A stretch of DNA of 64,000 nucleotides from Blautia sp. (GCA_017515325.1 JAFWGA010000040.1:62001-126000); one strand, 5' to 3'. Counted from the first letter of the stretch, positions 9,467 to 18,714 are shown. The notes: generated from the letters alone by a model not told the origin. Program-made: numbers and translations.

Positions 9467-10264
9467 TCAGGACATAAACCGATCATAGGCATCAAGCACT
9501 TCTTCTGTTTTTCCGATCATTTTGATCTGACCGTCATGAAGCCAAAGAACCCGGCTGCAAAGCTCCCTGATCTGATCGTTATTGTGGGATACGATGACAA
9601 CTGTCCGATCCTGATTTGAGATCAGACTTTTCATCTTCTGATAGCTCTTTCTGCGGAAATTGGTATCACCCACGGATAATATTTCATCGATCAGCATAAT
9701 CTCTGATTCCAGAACAGCCGTGATGGAAAAAGCCAGCTTGGAATACATACCGCTGGAATAGGTTTTTACAGGAAGATTGATAAATTTGCCGAGTCCGGCG
9801 AACTCGATGATCTCATCCATCTTGCTGCGGACATAGGATTCGGAATAGCCCAGGAGCATACCGGAAAGCATGATGTTTTCCGTGCCGGTAAGCCTCTTCT
9901 GAAACCCAACGCCGATGGACAGCAGGGAAACCGTATGACCGTGAAGGTCAATGCTTCCCTTGTCAGCGGAAAAAATACCGGCTATGGCTCGGAGCATGGT
10001 GGATTTTCCGCTGCCGTTCTTTCCGATAATGCCGAAGATCTCGCCTTCTGTCACAGAAAAAGAAACACCTCTGACAGCGTCAACGGTCTCCGCCTTGGTC
10101 TTTTTCAGCTGAAACAGGCTCTTTTTTATGGAGTAGGATTTCAGGAGTTTATATGTAATATGAAGATCATTTACGTCTATGGCAACATCCCTGCCGGTAA
10201 GATCAGGCCTTAAAAACTCACGTTCCCCGGAGGATGGCACCGCGTCTGAATTATAGTTTTCCAT
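9467..10264 (-). CDS. polysaccharide/teichoic-acid ABC exporter, ATPase subunit (TagH/Wzt-like)
   Basis: A 265-aa nucleotide-binding subunit with Walker A GKNGSGKST, signature YSSGM, Walker B EIMLIDE and switch His in VSHNND. The sequence context (IDVNDLHITYK..., SIKKSLFQ, AVRGVSFSV) is that of TagH/RfbE-type exporters. No C-terminal carbohydrate-binding extension is present. The ATG at 10264 with TGAGGA upstream is preferred; a GTG at 10276 overlapping the permease stop is the alternative. Pairs with the permease directly upstream to flip or export the polymer built by the adjacent transferases. Confidence 0.9.
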   Translation of the reverse strand: MENYNSDAVPSSGEREFLRPDLTGRDVAIDVNDLHITYKLLKSYSIKKSLFQLKKTKAETVDAVRGVSFSVTEGEIFGIIGKNGSGKSTMLRAIAGIFSADKGSIDLHGHTVSLLSIGVGFQKRLTGTENIMLSGMLLGYSESYVRSKMDEIIEFAGLGKFINLPVKTYSSGMYSKLAFSITAVLESEIMLIDEILSVGDTNFRRKSYQKMKSLISNQDRTVVIVSHNNDQIRELCSRVLWLHDGQIKMIGKTEEVLDAYDRFMS

Positions 10265-10272
10265 ACATTTCC

Positions 10273-11055
10273 TCACATGACCTTGACATAGCTGTTTTCG
10301 TATTGATAGATGACCTTAATCCCGATGATGCACAACAGGAAAGAGATTGCCGTGTGGATACCCATCAGCTTCAGATCCGGATGGTTCTGATAAAGCAGGC
10401 ATTGACGGGCAGACTGCATCAGCATGGAGACAGGATTCAGATCGAGAAGGATCGAATTGAGCGGTTCCTCCACTCTGCGGGAAATATCATAAAAGACACC
10501 GGACAGATAAAACAAAAGCTTCAGCACGACCTGGATCACATTGTAGAGGTCGTCGATAAATACTCCAAAATGAAGGACAATACAGCTGACCCCAAAAGTG
10601 AATAGCGTAAGCTCCATCAGGATCGGGATCACATAGAACACATTCAGCGAAACGGGAACACGGTATATCAGCATCAGGACAACTATCAGGACAAAAGAGA
10701 CCATCATCTTGAAGCCATTCACCAGAATCCGGTTGATCACAAGAATATATTTCGGAAAATACACTCTTGACACCACAGAACCGTTATTGCGGACTGCCTT
10801 TACCGACTGCAGAACAGATTTATCAAAGAAATTCCAGAGAGTCAGCCCGATGAAAACGAATACAGGGAAATAGGGAACGCCCTGGTGAAATACCGCCAGA
10901 GCAATAAAGGTGTACACACACATGAACAGCAGAGGATCAAGAATCCACCAGAGCCAGTTCAGATAGGAGCTGGCTACCTCATCCTTCAGATCAGATTTCG
11001 CAGAGTAGACAGTATATGCCCAAAACCGCTTTAAGTCTTTCAAAAAACGCTGCAT
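10273..11055 (-). CDS. polysaccharide/teichoic-acid ABC exporter, permease (TagG/Wzm-like)
   Basis: ABC-2-type permease, 260 aa from the ATG at 11055, with about six membrane helices and the N-terminal amphipathic run FWAYTVYSAKSDLKDEVASS, followed by LGWLWW-like SYLNWLWWILDPLLF typical of TagG/Wzm. RBS GAGGA lies about 10 nt upstream of 11055; the frame is open to 11142 but that start has no ribosome site. Its stop codon lies just before the preferred start of the ATPase gene (or overlaps the alternative GTG start). Confidence 0.9.
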   Translation of the reverse strand: MQRFLKDLKRFWAYTVYSAKSDLKDEVASSYLNWLWWILDPLLFMCVYTFIALAVFHQGVPYFPVFVFIGLTLWNFFDKSVLQSVKAVRNNGSVVSRVYFPKYILVINRILVNGFKMMVSFVLIVVLMLIYRVPVSLNVFYVIPILMELTLFTFGVSCIVLHFGVFIDDLYNVIQVVLKLLFYLSGVFYDISRRVEEPLNSILLDLNPVSMLMQSARQCLLYQNHPDLKLMGIHTAISFLLCIIGIKVIYQYENSYVKVM

Positions 11056-11073
11056 ATAGTAGTTCCTCGTATA

Positions 11074-11096
11074 CCTGGCTGCCCTTGGCAGCCAGG
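11074..11096. terminator. 10-bp hairpin upstream of the exporter permease
   Basis: Perfect arms 11074-11083 and 11087-11096 with a 3-nt loop, just upstream of the permease ribosome site and downstream of udp. No T-run follows on the minus strand, so this could be a processing or attenuation hairpin rather than a full terminator. Confidence 0.45.
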
Positions 11097-11178
11097 CTTT
11101 GTGCATAATAAAAACTGGGTTTTCTGAGCTTCTCGAGGTCAAAAGTACGAGATGCTTCCGTCAGCAAAATTGACTCGG

Positions 11179-11952
11179 TTACTTACCGGCGTCCTGGGCA
11201 ATCAAAAGGCGAATGGCTTCTACGGCCGTCTTGATGGCCAGATCGGTATCATGAACCAGGGGATTGTCCAGTCCCTTTTTGGCTCTTTCCTGATTGGCTA
11301 CCACCAGAAAAACAGAACCACAGCGAACTCTCAGGTAGCTCGCCACCGTGAAAAGCGCAGCGGACTCCATTTCAGAAGCCAGGCAGCCCAGGCGGAGCCA
11401 GGCCTCCCATTTGTTCTGCAGCTCATAGAACACAGGCTTTGTCTCCGGTGAATGCTGGCCATAGAAGGCATCCTTACATTCCACTACACCGGTGTGAGAA
11501 CAGGCATTCAGCTTTTTCGAAGCCGCCACCAATGCATTGACCACATCAAGATTGGCTACTGCAGGAAACTCAATGGGAGCATATTCCTTGCTGGTGCCTT
11601 CCATACGGATAGCGCCTGTGGCTATCACCAGGTCGCCACCCTTCACATCGAGATCCATTCCTCCGCAGGTTCCTATACGGATAAAAGTCTTGGCCCCGCA
11701 CTGAACCAGCTCTTCCATGGCGATGGAGGCGGAAGGTCCTCCGATTCCCGTGGAGGTGACACTGACCTTTACTCCATCCAGATAGCCGGTATAGGTTACA
11801 TATTCCCTGCTGTCAGCGACAAGAACAGGATTGTCAAAATACTGTGCGATTTTTACGCAGCGCTTGGGATCTCCCGGAAGAATAACATATTCCCCTACTT
11901 CTCCCACAGCAGTCTGTGTATGATAGGTTTTGCCGTCAGTCGAATAAACCAT
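11179..11952 (-). CDS. udp: uridine phosphorylase
   Basis: Splits uridine with phosphate into uracil and ribose-1-phosphate. 257 aa with the NP-I fold signatures [32 protein letters not shown] and the EMES ribose-binding motif in ASEMESAAL. The stretch [12 protein letters not shown] follows the Udp pattern rather than DeoD; a related nucleoside specificity is possible. RBS GGAGGG lies 8 nt before the ATG. The first 17 bases overlap the 3' end of larC, so the two genes are translationally coupled. Confidence 0.85.
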   Translation of the reverse strand: MVYSTDGKTYHTQTAVGEVGEYVILPGDPKRCVKIAQYFDNPVLVADSREYVTYTGYLDGVKVSVTSTGIGGPSASIAMEELVQCGAKTFIRIGTCGGMDLDVKGGDLVIATGAIRMEGTSKEYAPIEFPAVANLDVVNALVAASKKLNACSHTGVVECKDAFYGQHSPETKPVFYELQNKWEAWLRLGCLASEMESAALFTVASYLRVRCGSVFLVVANQERAKKGLDNPLVHDTDLAIKTAVEAIRLLIAQDAGK

Positions 11953-13282
11953 AACTAATGCCCTCCTTTATATATTGATAAACCTCTGCATAAGCCTGTC
12001 CGCTTTCTCTGCAAAGACTGGCTACACTTTCATATTCCGGATACCAGCGCACCAGCTCGCCGACCCGGCAAACCTTTACCTTTACCTCTCCTATGGGAGT
12101 GGAAAATACCTTTATCTCTCTGTCCAGAACCTCCCGGCTCATCCTGGTATATCGGATCCCGATGGTAGAGGTATTCTCGAAGATTACTCTTGCCATCTGC
12201 TTCAGATCCTCTTCCCGGCAGATTACCCCCAAGAGCCAGGCCGGACGGTTTTTCTTCATAAATACAGGAGAATAGTAAACGTCCAAAGCGCCGGCTTCAA
12301 AGAGCCGTTCCATGGCAAAGCCCAGCATCTCTCCGGTGCTGTCATCGATATTGGCCTGCAGGGAAAGGATGGATTGTTCCGCTGCCTTTGGCTTTACAGG
12401 AGCCTGATCCCAGGCGATCAGATGAGCTCTCAGAATTCCCGGACATTCATAGCTTCTTTTTCCCGCACCGATGCCTGTTTTCAGAATGCTGAAATGATCC
12501 GGAAGCACCTTTGAAGTACAAATGGCGGCGGCAATTGCCGCTCCGGTCGGGGTAACAAGTTCGCCCTTCACCTGGGTAACGGAAAGCTCCAGCCCCTGAG
12601 CCTGGCAGATATTGACAACAGCAGGAACCGGAACGGGGAGGATGCCATGTTGACAGCGAACCGTGCCGCTTCCTTCACAAAGCCTGGGAATAATCACGTC
12701 GTTTATGCCAAGATTGTCCAGACAGACGGCACAGGAAACGACATCGACGATCGAATCCACAGCCCCTACCTCGTGGAAATGAACCTTTTCAGGGGGAACT
12801 GCGTGGGCTTTGGCTTCCGCCTGAGCTACAATCTCAAAAATCTTCAAAGCAAGATCCCTGGCTTTGTCCGTCAGGTCTCCCTCCTGGATGATCCCTCTGA
12901 TCTCATCCATTCCCCTGTGAACGTGGTCACCATGGCTGTGGTCATGATCATGGTCGTGTCCGTGACCATGGTCGTGGCCATGGCCGTGATCATGGCCGTG
13001 CGCCTTCCCGTCAGCGGATTCATGACCATGCAGGTATTCCATATCGTGATCATGATTGTCCGTGTCCAAAACCACGTCAAAATCACAGGAGTCTATCCCG
13101 CTTTTCACCACGCGGGAAATTTTTATGTCAAAGCCGTCAAGCGGGAGACTCTTCACAGCCTTTTTCAGAACCGATTCATCCGCTCCCAGATCAAGCAGTG
13201 CTGCCACCGTCATATCTCCGCTGATCCCAGAGAAGCATTCCAGATAAAGAGCTGTCTTTTTTGGGGTTACCGCTTCATTCAT
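11936..13282 (-). CDS. larC: nickel-pincer cofactor biosynthesis protein LarC
   Basis: CTP-dependent nickel insertase that loads Ni into the pyridinium-bisthiocarboxylate mononucleotide cofactor of lactate racemase-type enzymes. 448 aa in one uninterrupted frame, starting [20 protein letters not shown]. Residues about 76-125 form a His/Asp/Gly-rich low-complexity metal-binding segment ([19 protein letters not shown]), encoded by tandem GT/CATG-rich repeats near 12905-13055. [13 protein letters not shown] and CEGSGTV are conserved LarC blocks. Some species make LarC from two frames by frameshifting; none is needed here. larB lies 27 nt upstream; larE and larA are not in the window. Confidence 0.93.
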   Translation of the reverse strand: MNEAVTPKKTALYLECFSGISGDMTVAALLDLGADESVLKKAVKSLPLDGFDIKISRVVKSGIDSCDFDVVLDTDNHDHDMEYLHGHESADGKAHGHDHGHGHDHGHGHDHDHDHSHGDHVHRGMDEIRGIIQEGDLTDKARDLALKIFEIVAQAEAKAHAVPPEKVHFHEVGAVDSIVDVVSCAVCLDNLGINDVIIPRLCEGSGTVRCQHGILPVPVPAVVNICQAQGLELSVTQVKGELVTPTGAAIAAAICTSKVLPDHFSILKTGIGAGKRSYECPGILRAHLIAWDQAPVKPKAAEQSILSLQANIDDSTGEMLGFAMERLFEAGALDVYYSPVFMKKNRPAWLLGVICREEDLKQMARVIFENTSTIGIRYTRMSREVLDREIKVFSTPIGEVKVKVCRVGELVRWYPEYESVASLCRESGQAYAEVYQYIKEGISYGLFD

Positions 13283-13309
13283 ACTTCTTAATTCCTTTCA
13301 GGATCCCTC

Positions 13310-14062
13310 TCAGATCCCCAGGGCCAGCCGGTTCATCTGTGCCGCCAGATAGCCTGCCCCATACCCATTGTCTATATTGACCACGGCAATACCGTTCGCG
13401 CAGGAATTGATCATGGTCAGAAGCGCGGCAATTCCACCTAAGTTAGCCCCGTATCCTACTGATGTGGGGACAGCAATAACCGGCCGGGATACCATTCCTC
13501 CCAGAACACTGGGCAAAGCTCCTTCCATACCGGCAACGGCTACCACACAGTTTGCCTCGCGTATCCTGTCAAGCCGGGACATCAGCCTGTGGATCCCACT
13601 GACGCCCACATCATAGACCCGCTCTACCTTGGTTCCGAAAAACTCTGCCGTCAGGGCTGCCTCCTCGGCTACAGCGATATCTGCCGTACCGGCTGTACAG
13701 ACTGCCACGAGACCAAGGTACTCCTTTCCCTTTTTATCAATCTTCAGGATGCGGGAGAGCCGGTCATAGGTCAGGTCTTCAAAATATCCCTTCAGATATT
13801 CATATTGGCCGGGAGTGGCGCGTGTCCCCAAGACCTCTCCCTCCTCCTGATAAATCCGCTGATAAATTCCCAGTAAATGGTCATCTGCCTTGTTGCTGCA
13901 ATAAACCACCTCAGCGAAGCCAGTTCTGGCCTTTCTGGCAGTATCGAGCTTGGCGTAACCCATTTCGTCAAACCCATCCTGTCCTTCCTCCAGAAGCTTC
14001 CAGGCCTGTTCGGCAGAATATTCTCCTTTTTCCACTTTTTTTAATAAATCAAATGATACCAT
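13310..14062 (-). CDS. larB: nickel-pincer cofactor biosynthesis protein LarB
   Basis: Carboxylates and hydrolyses nicotinic acid adenine dinucleotide in the first step of nickel-pincer cofactor synthesis. 250 aa with a C-terminal PurE-like (AIR carboxylase) domain: CTAGTADIAVAEEA, YDVGVSGIHR, VAGMEGALPSVLGG, PTSVGYG. RBS GAGG lies 4 nt before the ATG. Forms an operon with larC. Confidence 0.93.
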   Translation of the reverse strand: MVSFDLLKKVEKGEYSAEQAWKLLEEGQDGFDEMGYAKLDTARKARTGFAEVVYCSNKADDHLLGIYQRIYQEEGEVLGTRATPGQYEYLKGYFEDLTYDRLSRILKIDKKGKEYLGLVAVCTAGTADIAVAEEAALTAEFFGTKVERVYDVGVSGIHRLMSRLDRIREANCVVAVAGMEGALPSVLGGMVSRPVIAVPTSVGYGANLGGIAALLTMINSCANGIAVVNIDNGYGAGYLAAQMNRLALGI

Positions 14063-14112
14063 CTTTCCTCATACACAGCTTCCGGCAGATTTGGGCGCAT
14101 AACAGGGAGGAC

Positions 14113-14901
14113 TCAGATCAGACCGAGATGCCTTAACCCATTCCATATCCCATCCTCAAACAGCCCTGTCGTAACGTAGTCTGCCTTCTTCCTGGCTTCC
14201 TCAGCACCGTTTCCCATAGCTACCGCCGTTCCCGCCGTCTCAAACATCCCCAGATCGTTGACGCTGTCCCCAAAGGCTATGGTATCCCGGATATCCATAT
14301 GCAGCAGCTGGCATACCTTCTGGATACCGGTTCCCTTATGAAAGCCCTTTGGCACCATCTCCAGTACTGCCGGATTATGGATGAGGAAGTCATAATGCGG
14401 CTGAAGGAGGTCAATGCATTCACGGGTTCTGGCATTTACCGTTGAGCAGGAAAGCTTGAAGATATCCCATTTTCCCCAATCCTCTCTGATGGAGTGCAGC
14501 CTGGAGCCCAGCTCGCGTTTGAGTTTTTCGGCGTAGGGATCCATACCGAACTCATCGTCATCAAAATAAAGATAGCTGCCTCCCTCCAACACCGGCTTAA
14601 AACCAAAGCTTCTCACTGTCTCTATCGTATAGGCAGCGAAGTCATTGTCGATATATCTGGCAAACAGGGTTTCACCCTTGTATTCTATCATAGTGCCACA
14701 TCCGGAGACAATACCGTCAAAGCCGATTCCCAAAAGGACGGGATCAAAAATATGCCCCTTGCTCCTTCCGCTGTTCAGGAAAGCAAGATGGCCGTTTTGG
14801 CGAAGCATGCGGATGGCCTTCACGGCAGAATCGGGAATATCATTATTATCGTCCCAGAGTGTCCAGTCTATGTCAAAAAACACAGCCTTTTTTCTGTTCA
14901 T
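14113..14901 (-). CDS. HAD-superfamily (Cof-type) hydrolase
   Basis: Predicted cytosolic sugar- or nucleotide-phosphatase, 262 aa. Motif I is FFDIDWTL, where Trp stands in place of the usual Gly of DxDGT; motif II is LNSGRS, Lys occurs in KGTGIQKV, and motif III is FGDSVNDLGMF, so all catalytic Asp residues are kept. The C2-type cap (residues about 85-185) marks the Cof/HAD-IIB group. The start at 14901 has TGAGG 5-6 nt upstream; a TTG precedes it. It sits 7 nt after the aminopeptidase stop. Substrate unknown. Confidence 0.85.
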   Translation of the reverse strand: MNRKKAVFFDIDWTLWDDNNDIPDSAVKAIRMLRQNGHLAFLNSGRSKGHIFDPVLLGIGFDGIVSGCGTMIEYKGETLFARYIDNDFAAYTIETVRSFGFKPVLEGGSYLYFDDDEFGMDPYAEKLKRELGSRLHSIREDWGKWDIFKLSCSTVNARTRECIDLLQPHYDFLIHNPAVLEMVPKGFHKGTGIQKVCQLLHMDIRDTIAFGDSVNDLGMFETAGTAVAMGNGAEEARKKADYVTTGLFEDGIWNGLRHLGLI

Positions 14902-14908
14902 CAAAACC

Positions 14909-16723
14909 TCATTTTACGGACTCGGTGTTTTTTTTCAGCCATTGTCTTTCTTCTGGAGAAAGATAAGACGCTATGGTTTCATATACCTTCTCGTGATAGG
15001 TATTCAGTAATTCTTTCTCTTTTCCGGTCAACAGATCCGGCAGGATCCCTTCCAGGTCAAAGGGCACCACCGTCAAGGGTTCAAAACCGAGGAAGGTTCC
15101 GAATTCCGTCTGGTGAAGAACTTTACAGGCAAGAAGATTCTCATGCCGGATACCAAACTCACCGGGAAGGTAAAAGCCAGGCTCGTCCGAAATAATCATA
15201 CCGGGCTCCAGAACGGCTGAAACAGGTTTGTCGGCAGCAATTTTGTAATGAATCCTCTGGGGGCCTTCGTGGACATTAAGAAAATATCCTACACCATGAC
15301 CGGTTCCGTGATTGTAATCCACCCCCATTTCCCACAAGGGCTGTCTTGCGAGAATATCAAGATCATAGCCACCACAGCCCTCCCGAAAGACAGCGGCCAT
15401 CAGAGCGAGATGCCCCTTCAGGACAGCGGTAAAGTACCTCTTCTCTTTCTCAGACACCGGTCCAAGGACAATGGTTCTGGTGATGTCCGTGGTTCCCTCC
15501 AGGTACTGACCGCCTGTATCGGCAAGCAGCAGTCCTTTTCTTTCCAGGGAAACATCGGTCTCGTCCGTCGCGGAGTAATGGATGATGGCGGCATGGGATC
15601 CGAAGGCGATAATAGGGGCAAAGCTGTTGCCCATGAAATGCTCCTGTTCACAGCGAAGCTCATAAAGCTTCCTGGCAGCGGACAGCTCCGTAACCGGCTC
15701 TACCCCAACCGTCTGTTTCAGCCAATAAAGAAAGCGGGTCACAGCGACACCGTCTTTGACATGGGCTTGTTTCATATTTTCCAGCTCTGTCTCATTTTTG
15801 ACGGCCTTCATTGCCGTTGTAGGATGCTCTCCCTTCCGGATGGTCACGGAAGCGGGAAAGCTTTTGACCAGACGGCTGTTCGTCCTCTCCAGGCAGATTC
15901 GTACACTTGTACCCGGCTCAAGGCTGCCGGCAAAGGCATAGATATCCTCGTAAGCTCTCAGAGATATCCCGTCATCCTCCAGTTCTTTTCTGAGCGAAGG
16001 AGATACGGTTCCTTCCCGGACAAAGAGAAAGCATTCCTTCCGGTTCATGGCCAGATATGACAGAAATACCGGGTTGCAGGGAATATCATTTCCTCTGAGA
16101 TTCAGCAGCCAGGCAATGTCATCCAGGCAGGAGATGAAAAGCCATTCTGCCTTTCCTTTTTCCAGTTCTTCCCTGACTTTTTTGATCTTTTGCTTTCTGT
16201 CCTGGCCGCACCAGCTCACATCCAGGGACCAGATCGGTTCCGCACTCAGGGACGGACGGTCTTGCCAGATTTCTCCCACCAGATCACAGTCGAGGCGGAG
16301 GGTAAAGCCCTTTTTCCTGCCGGCTTCTTCATAGCGTTTGGCATCACTGGCCGAAACCACTCTTCCGTCAAACCCCAATACCTGACCCGAGATGAGCCTG
16401 TCCGTGACAAAATCAAAGAGAGAGGGGACTCCCTTCTCATCCATCTTCATCAGGGTAAAGCCGCTTCCTTTCAACTGAGCTTCAGCCTGAAGGAAATATC
16501 TGCCGTCTGTCCACAAACCGGCGAAATCCTGACATACAAGAGCTGTTCCGGCTGAGCCGGTAAAGCCGGTCAGATACTTACGGCAGGCGAAATGTTCGCC
16601 AATATATTCTGAGGCATGAAAATCTTCTGTCGGGACGATATAGGCATCGATGCCTTCTTCCTTCATACGGCTGCGCAATCTGGCCAGGGGGGAAAGACTT
16701 TCTTCTTTTTCAGGATCAGACAT
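14909..16723 (-). CDS. Xaa-Pro aminopeptidase (M24B, large APP type)
   Basis: A metallopeptidase that removes N-terminal residues preceding proline. 604 aa, the long three-domain form (two creatinase-like N-terminal domains, then the pita-bread catalytic domain). Metal ligands are visible: Asp in LLADTGGQYLEGTTDITRT (two Asp), His in GTGHGVGYFLNVHEG, Glu in DEPGFYLPGEFG and RHENLL. RBS AAGGAG lies 7 nt before the ATG. No signal peptide, so cytosolic. First gene of the long minus-strand run ending at 1066. Confidence 0.93.
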   Translation of the reverse strand: MSDPEKEESLSPLARLRSRMKEEGIDAYIVPTEDFHASEYIGEHFACRKYLTGFTGSAGTALVCQDFAGLWTDGRYFLQAEAQLKGSGFTLMKMDEKGVPSLFDFVTDRLISGQVLGFDGRVVSASDAKRYEEAGRKKGFTLRLDCDLVGEIWQDRPSLSAEPIWSLDVSWCGQDRKQKIKKVREELEKGKAEWLFISCLDDIAWLLNLRGNDIPCNPVFLSYLAMNRKECFLFVREGTVSPSLRKELEDDGISLRAYEDIYAFAGSLEPGTSVRICLERTNSRLVKSFPASVTIRKGEHPTTAMKAVKNETELENMKQAHVKDGVAVTRFLYWLKQTVGVEPVTELSAARKLYELRCEQEHFMGNSFAPIIAFGSHAAIIHYSATDETDVSLERKGLLLADTGGQYLEGTTDITRTIVLGPVSEKEKRYFTAVLKGHLALMAAVFREGCGGYDLDILARQPLWEMGVDYNHGTGHGVGYFLNVHEGPQRIHYKIAADKPVSAVLEPGMIISDEPGFYLPGEFGIRHENLLACKVLHQTEFGTFLGFEPLTVVPFDLEGILPDLLTGKEKELLNTYHEKVYETIASYLSPEERQWLKKNTESVK

Positions 16724-16917
16724 GGGAAGACTCCTTTTCGATTTCGTTTTGCTTCAGGGTAACCGGAAAGCACCAAAAAGCTGAGTAGGTTCCTGACTTC
16801 TTTACTGTCAGCATAGTAACGCAAAACGAAGGAAAAAGCAAGCCCTGCCATTGACTCTTCAGCCGGCAGCCCAACCCTCATGCAGTTCTTCACCGTCGCG
16901 GGACTATCACATGATCC

Positions 16918-17601
16918 TTAGCAGTTCTGCTGAAGAATGGGTCTCCTGGATTTCTTCTTTATGTGAGCGCTGTCGTTGAAAAGCTCCAGGCGGGGAAATA
17001 CATATTCCCCTTCCCTTACCGGAAAATTCAGTACGATGAGGGATGTATAGTCAAATTGCATGACAGAAGCAACATAGGGGAAGGGCAGATTCAAAAGGTG
17101 GGCAAGTACGCACGCTCCGGATCCCCCGTGGCTGAACAAGGCAATCGTCTGATCCGTATCTGTTTCACACAAAAACCGGAGGTTCTCATGCCTGTACCCA
17201 TACTCCATAAGTAAAGCATCAAATTGAAGAGAAATCATCTGATAATAATCTGATGCAGCATTTCCATCGAAATAAGGGTGTTTCCTCCAGTCCTGATTTC
17301 GAAAATCAAAACCCTCCTCCATCATCAGGTCTGCCAGAGTCCAAGGATGTCCGTTGTGGGCAATCTGGTATCCTCCCCAGGATATCTCATGCATATAATC
17401 GAGGATTATGACGGGCAGTCCCAGAAGCGCGGCCGTATAAGAAGCCGTTTCCCTGGCCCGTCCGTTCGGGGAAGTATATATCATAGAAATATTTTCCCGG
17501 AAAAGGCGCTCTGCTGCCGCTGCCGCCTGCTTCTTACCTTCCTCTGTCAGGCAGTCTCTGTCATAATCCGGCTCTCCATGTCTCACAAAAATAATTCTCA
17601 T
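16918..17601 (-). CDS. histidine phosphatase family protein
   Basis: Phosphoglycerate-mutase-like phosphatase, 227 aa. The catalytic RHG is in IIFVRHGEPDYD, the second Arg in TSPNGRARETA, and the second catalytic His in LFSHGGSGACVL. The insert rich in aromatic residues between them (WGGYQIAHNGHPWT) is longer than in GpmB/CobC. The ATG at 17601 is chosen with AGGA 9 nt upstream; TTG 17610 is an alternative. It follows the EamA-type gene by about 25 nt on the same strand. Substrate not predictable. Confidence 0.82.
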   Translation of the reverse strand: MRIIFVRHGEPDYDRDCLTEEGKKQAAAAAERLFRENISMIYTSPNGRARETASYTAALLGLPVIILDYMHEISWGGYQIAHNGHPWTLADLMMEEGFDFRNQDWRKHPYFDGNAASDYYQMISLQFDALLMEYGYRHENLRFLCETDTDQTIALFSHGGSGACVLAHLLNLPFPYVASVMQFDYTSLIVLNFPVREGEYVFPRLELFNDSAHIKKKSRRPILQQNC

Positions 17602-17625
17602 CGTCCTCAATCCTTTCCTGACTGA

Positions 17626-18054
17626 TCATTTGTAATTAATGAAAATCAGTCCGATCAGGCAGATCACAACTCCAACGATCTTATTCCATGTGATCCTTTC
17701 GTGGAAAAGCAGAAAGCCTACCAGCAGCAGCCCTCCGGCGAGGACAGCGCTTTGGACAATAAAGCCTGTACTTACCTGCCATCCTGCTTTGTATGCATAG
17801 ATCCATCCAGCCTCCAGCCCTACAATGACAATTCCCAGGGCAAAGGGTACCCAGTTTGTCTTTCTCAATTCGTGAATCAGGCTGCTGTCATGGCCTAAGG
17901 TGAAATACAAAACAGCCGAAACGATTGCTCCCACAAGATAAGTGATTATTAAAGAAGCAAAGGGATTCATGCCATCTGGTACTGATTTTGCGCATATCTG
18001 GTACATGATATTAGAAACGATAACCAAAGTGATCGGCCAAATGAAATCGAACAT
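17626..18054 (-). CDS. small EamA/DMT-type transporter (half-size)
   Basis: A 142-aa protein with four to five membrane helices, equal to one EamA repeat (usual transporters have two). The C-terminal AVLAGGLLLVGFLLFHERITWNKIVGVVICLIG has the EamA end pattern (xxxxE-x-x-T-x-x-x-x-x-G). Probably works as a homodimer or with a partner; substrate unknown. RBS GAGGG lies 3 nt before the ATG. Confidence 0.8.
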   Translation of the reverse strand: MFDFIWPITLVIVSNIMYQICAKSVPDGMNPFASLIITYLVGAIVSAVLYFTLGHDSSLIHELRKTNWVPFALGIVIVGLEAGWIYAYKAGWQVSTGFIVQSAVLAGGLLLVGFLLFHERITWNKIVGVVICLIGLIFINYK

Positions 18055-18076
18055 ATTCCCTCTTCCTGAAAATCAA

Positions 18077-18092
18077 ACGAAAACGTTTCCTA
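18077..18092. promoter_or_regulatory. possible LacI/CcpA-like operator
   Basis: The near-palindrome CGAAAACGTTTCC with core AAACGTTT lies between the divergent EamA-type and VanZ genes, just upstream of the VanZ -35 hexamer. The resemblance to LacI/CcpA sites is weak. Confidence 0.3.
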
Positions 18093-18098
18093 AATAGG

Positions 18099-18127
18099 TT
18101 TACATTTGTGTCAGGGAATGGTAAACT
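18099..18127 (+). promoter_or_regulatory. sigma-A promoter of the VanZ gene
   Basis: TTTACA (18099-18104), 17-nt spacer, TAAACT (18122-18127). The expected transcription start, about 18134, is only some three bases before the ATG at 18137, implying a nearly leaderless mRNA. Confidence 0.6.
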
Positions 18128-18136
18128 ATCCCCGCT

Positions 18137-18628
18137 ATGAAAAAAATGATACCATTACTTAAACCTTTTTCTTTTTTACCGGCTTTGGCCATGATGTACA
18201 TCATCTATAGTTTTTCTGCCCAGCCCGGTGCCGATTCCGGTCAGCTGAGCTTTGAGATCAGCTATGACATTGTGGAGATCAAGGATCAGATCCTGGAAAC
18301 CGGATATAGCCAGGATGTCCTGGTTCAACAGGCCTATGGCATCCATTATTACGTCAGGAAGGCGGCACACATCACGGAGTTTTTTCTCCTCGCCGTCGCG
18401 GTTTCCTTTCCTCTTTATGTCTATGGGATCCGGGGGATTTGGCTGATCCTGCTGGCGCTTTTTATCTGTGCCGCTTATGCCGGTCTTGATGAATATCATC
18501 AGTCCTTCAGCTATGGACGAGGTGCCACGATTGTCGATGTCGGGATTGACTGTATCGGGATTCTGCTTGGCGTGTTATTGGTGCAGGCATTTAACTGGTC
18601 TGTCCTTCACCAGCCCCACCGCCGTTAG
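18137..18628 (+). CDS. VanZ-family membrane protein
   Basis: 163 aa with four membrane segments. VanZ-family marks are KAAHITEFFLLA (the K-x-x-H-x-x-E-F core) and GLDEYHQSFSYGRGATIVD. VanZ homologues are linked to low-level glycopeptide resistance and surface-polymer traits, but the biochemical activity is unknown. No Shine-Dalgarno sequence precedes the ATG (upstream reads ATCCCCGCT), fitting a leaderless message. Followed by a bidirectional terminator. Confidence 0.88.
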   Translation: MKKMIPLLKPFSFLPALAMMYIIYSFSAQPGADSGQLSFEISYDIVEIKDQILETGYSQDVLVQQAYGIHYYVRKAAHITEFFLLAVAVSFPLYVYGIRGIWLILLALFICAAYAGLDEYHQSFSYGRGATIVDVGIDCIGILLGVLLVQAFNWSVLHQPHRR

Positions 18629-18663
18629 CCTTCCCTGCCAGCAAAGCGCCCCTGCCATAAAAG

Positions 18664-18698
18664 CGCCGGGTGAACGTCAATTTGACGTTCGCCCGGCG
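18664..18698. terminator. bidirectional terminator between VanZ and NhaC genes
   Basis: Arms 18664-18680 and 18682-18698 pair over 17 positions with one G-U, leaving a tight AT-rich loop; TTCTTTG follows on plus and CTTTT on minus. Confidence 0.8.
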
Positions 18699-18714
18699 TT
18701 CTTTGTTATCCCTG

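Noticed and set aside
12905..13055. Short-period repeats that could be taken for a CRISPR or satellite
   Set aside because: They encode the His-rich segment of LarC in frame; period and spacing do not fit a CRISPR array.
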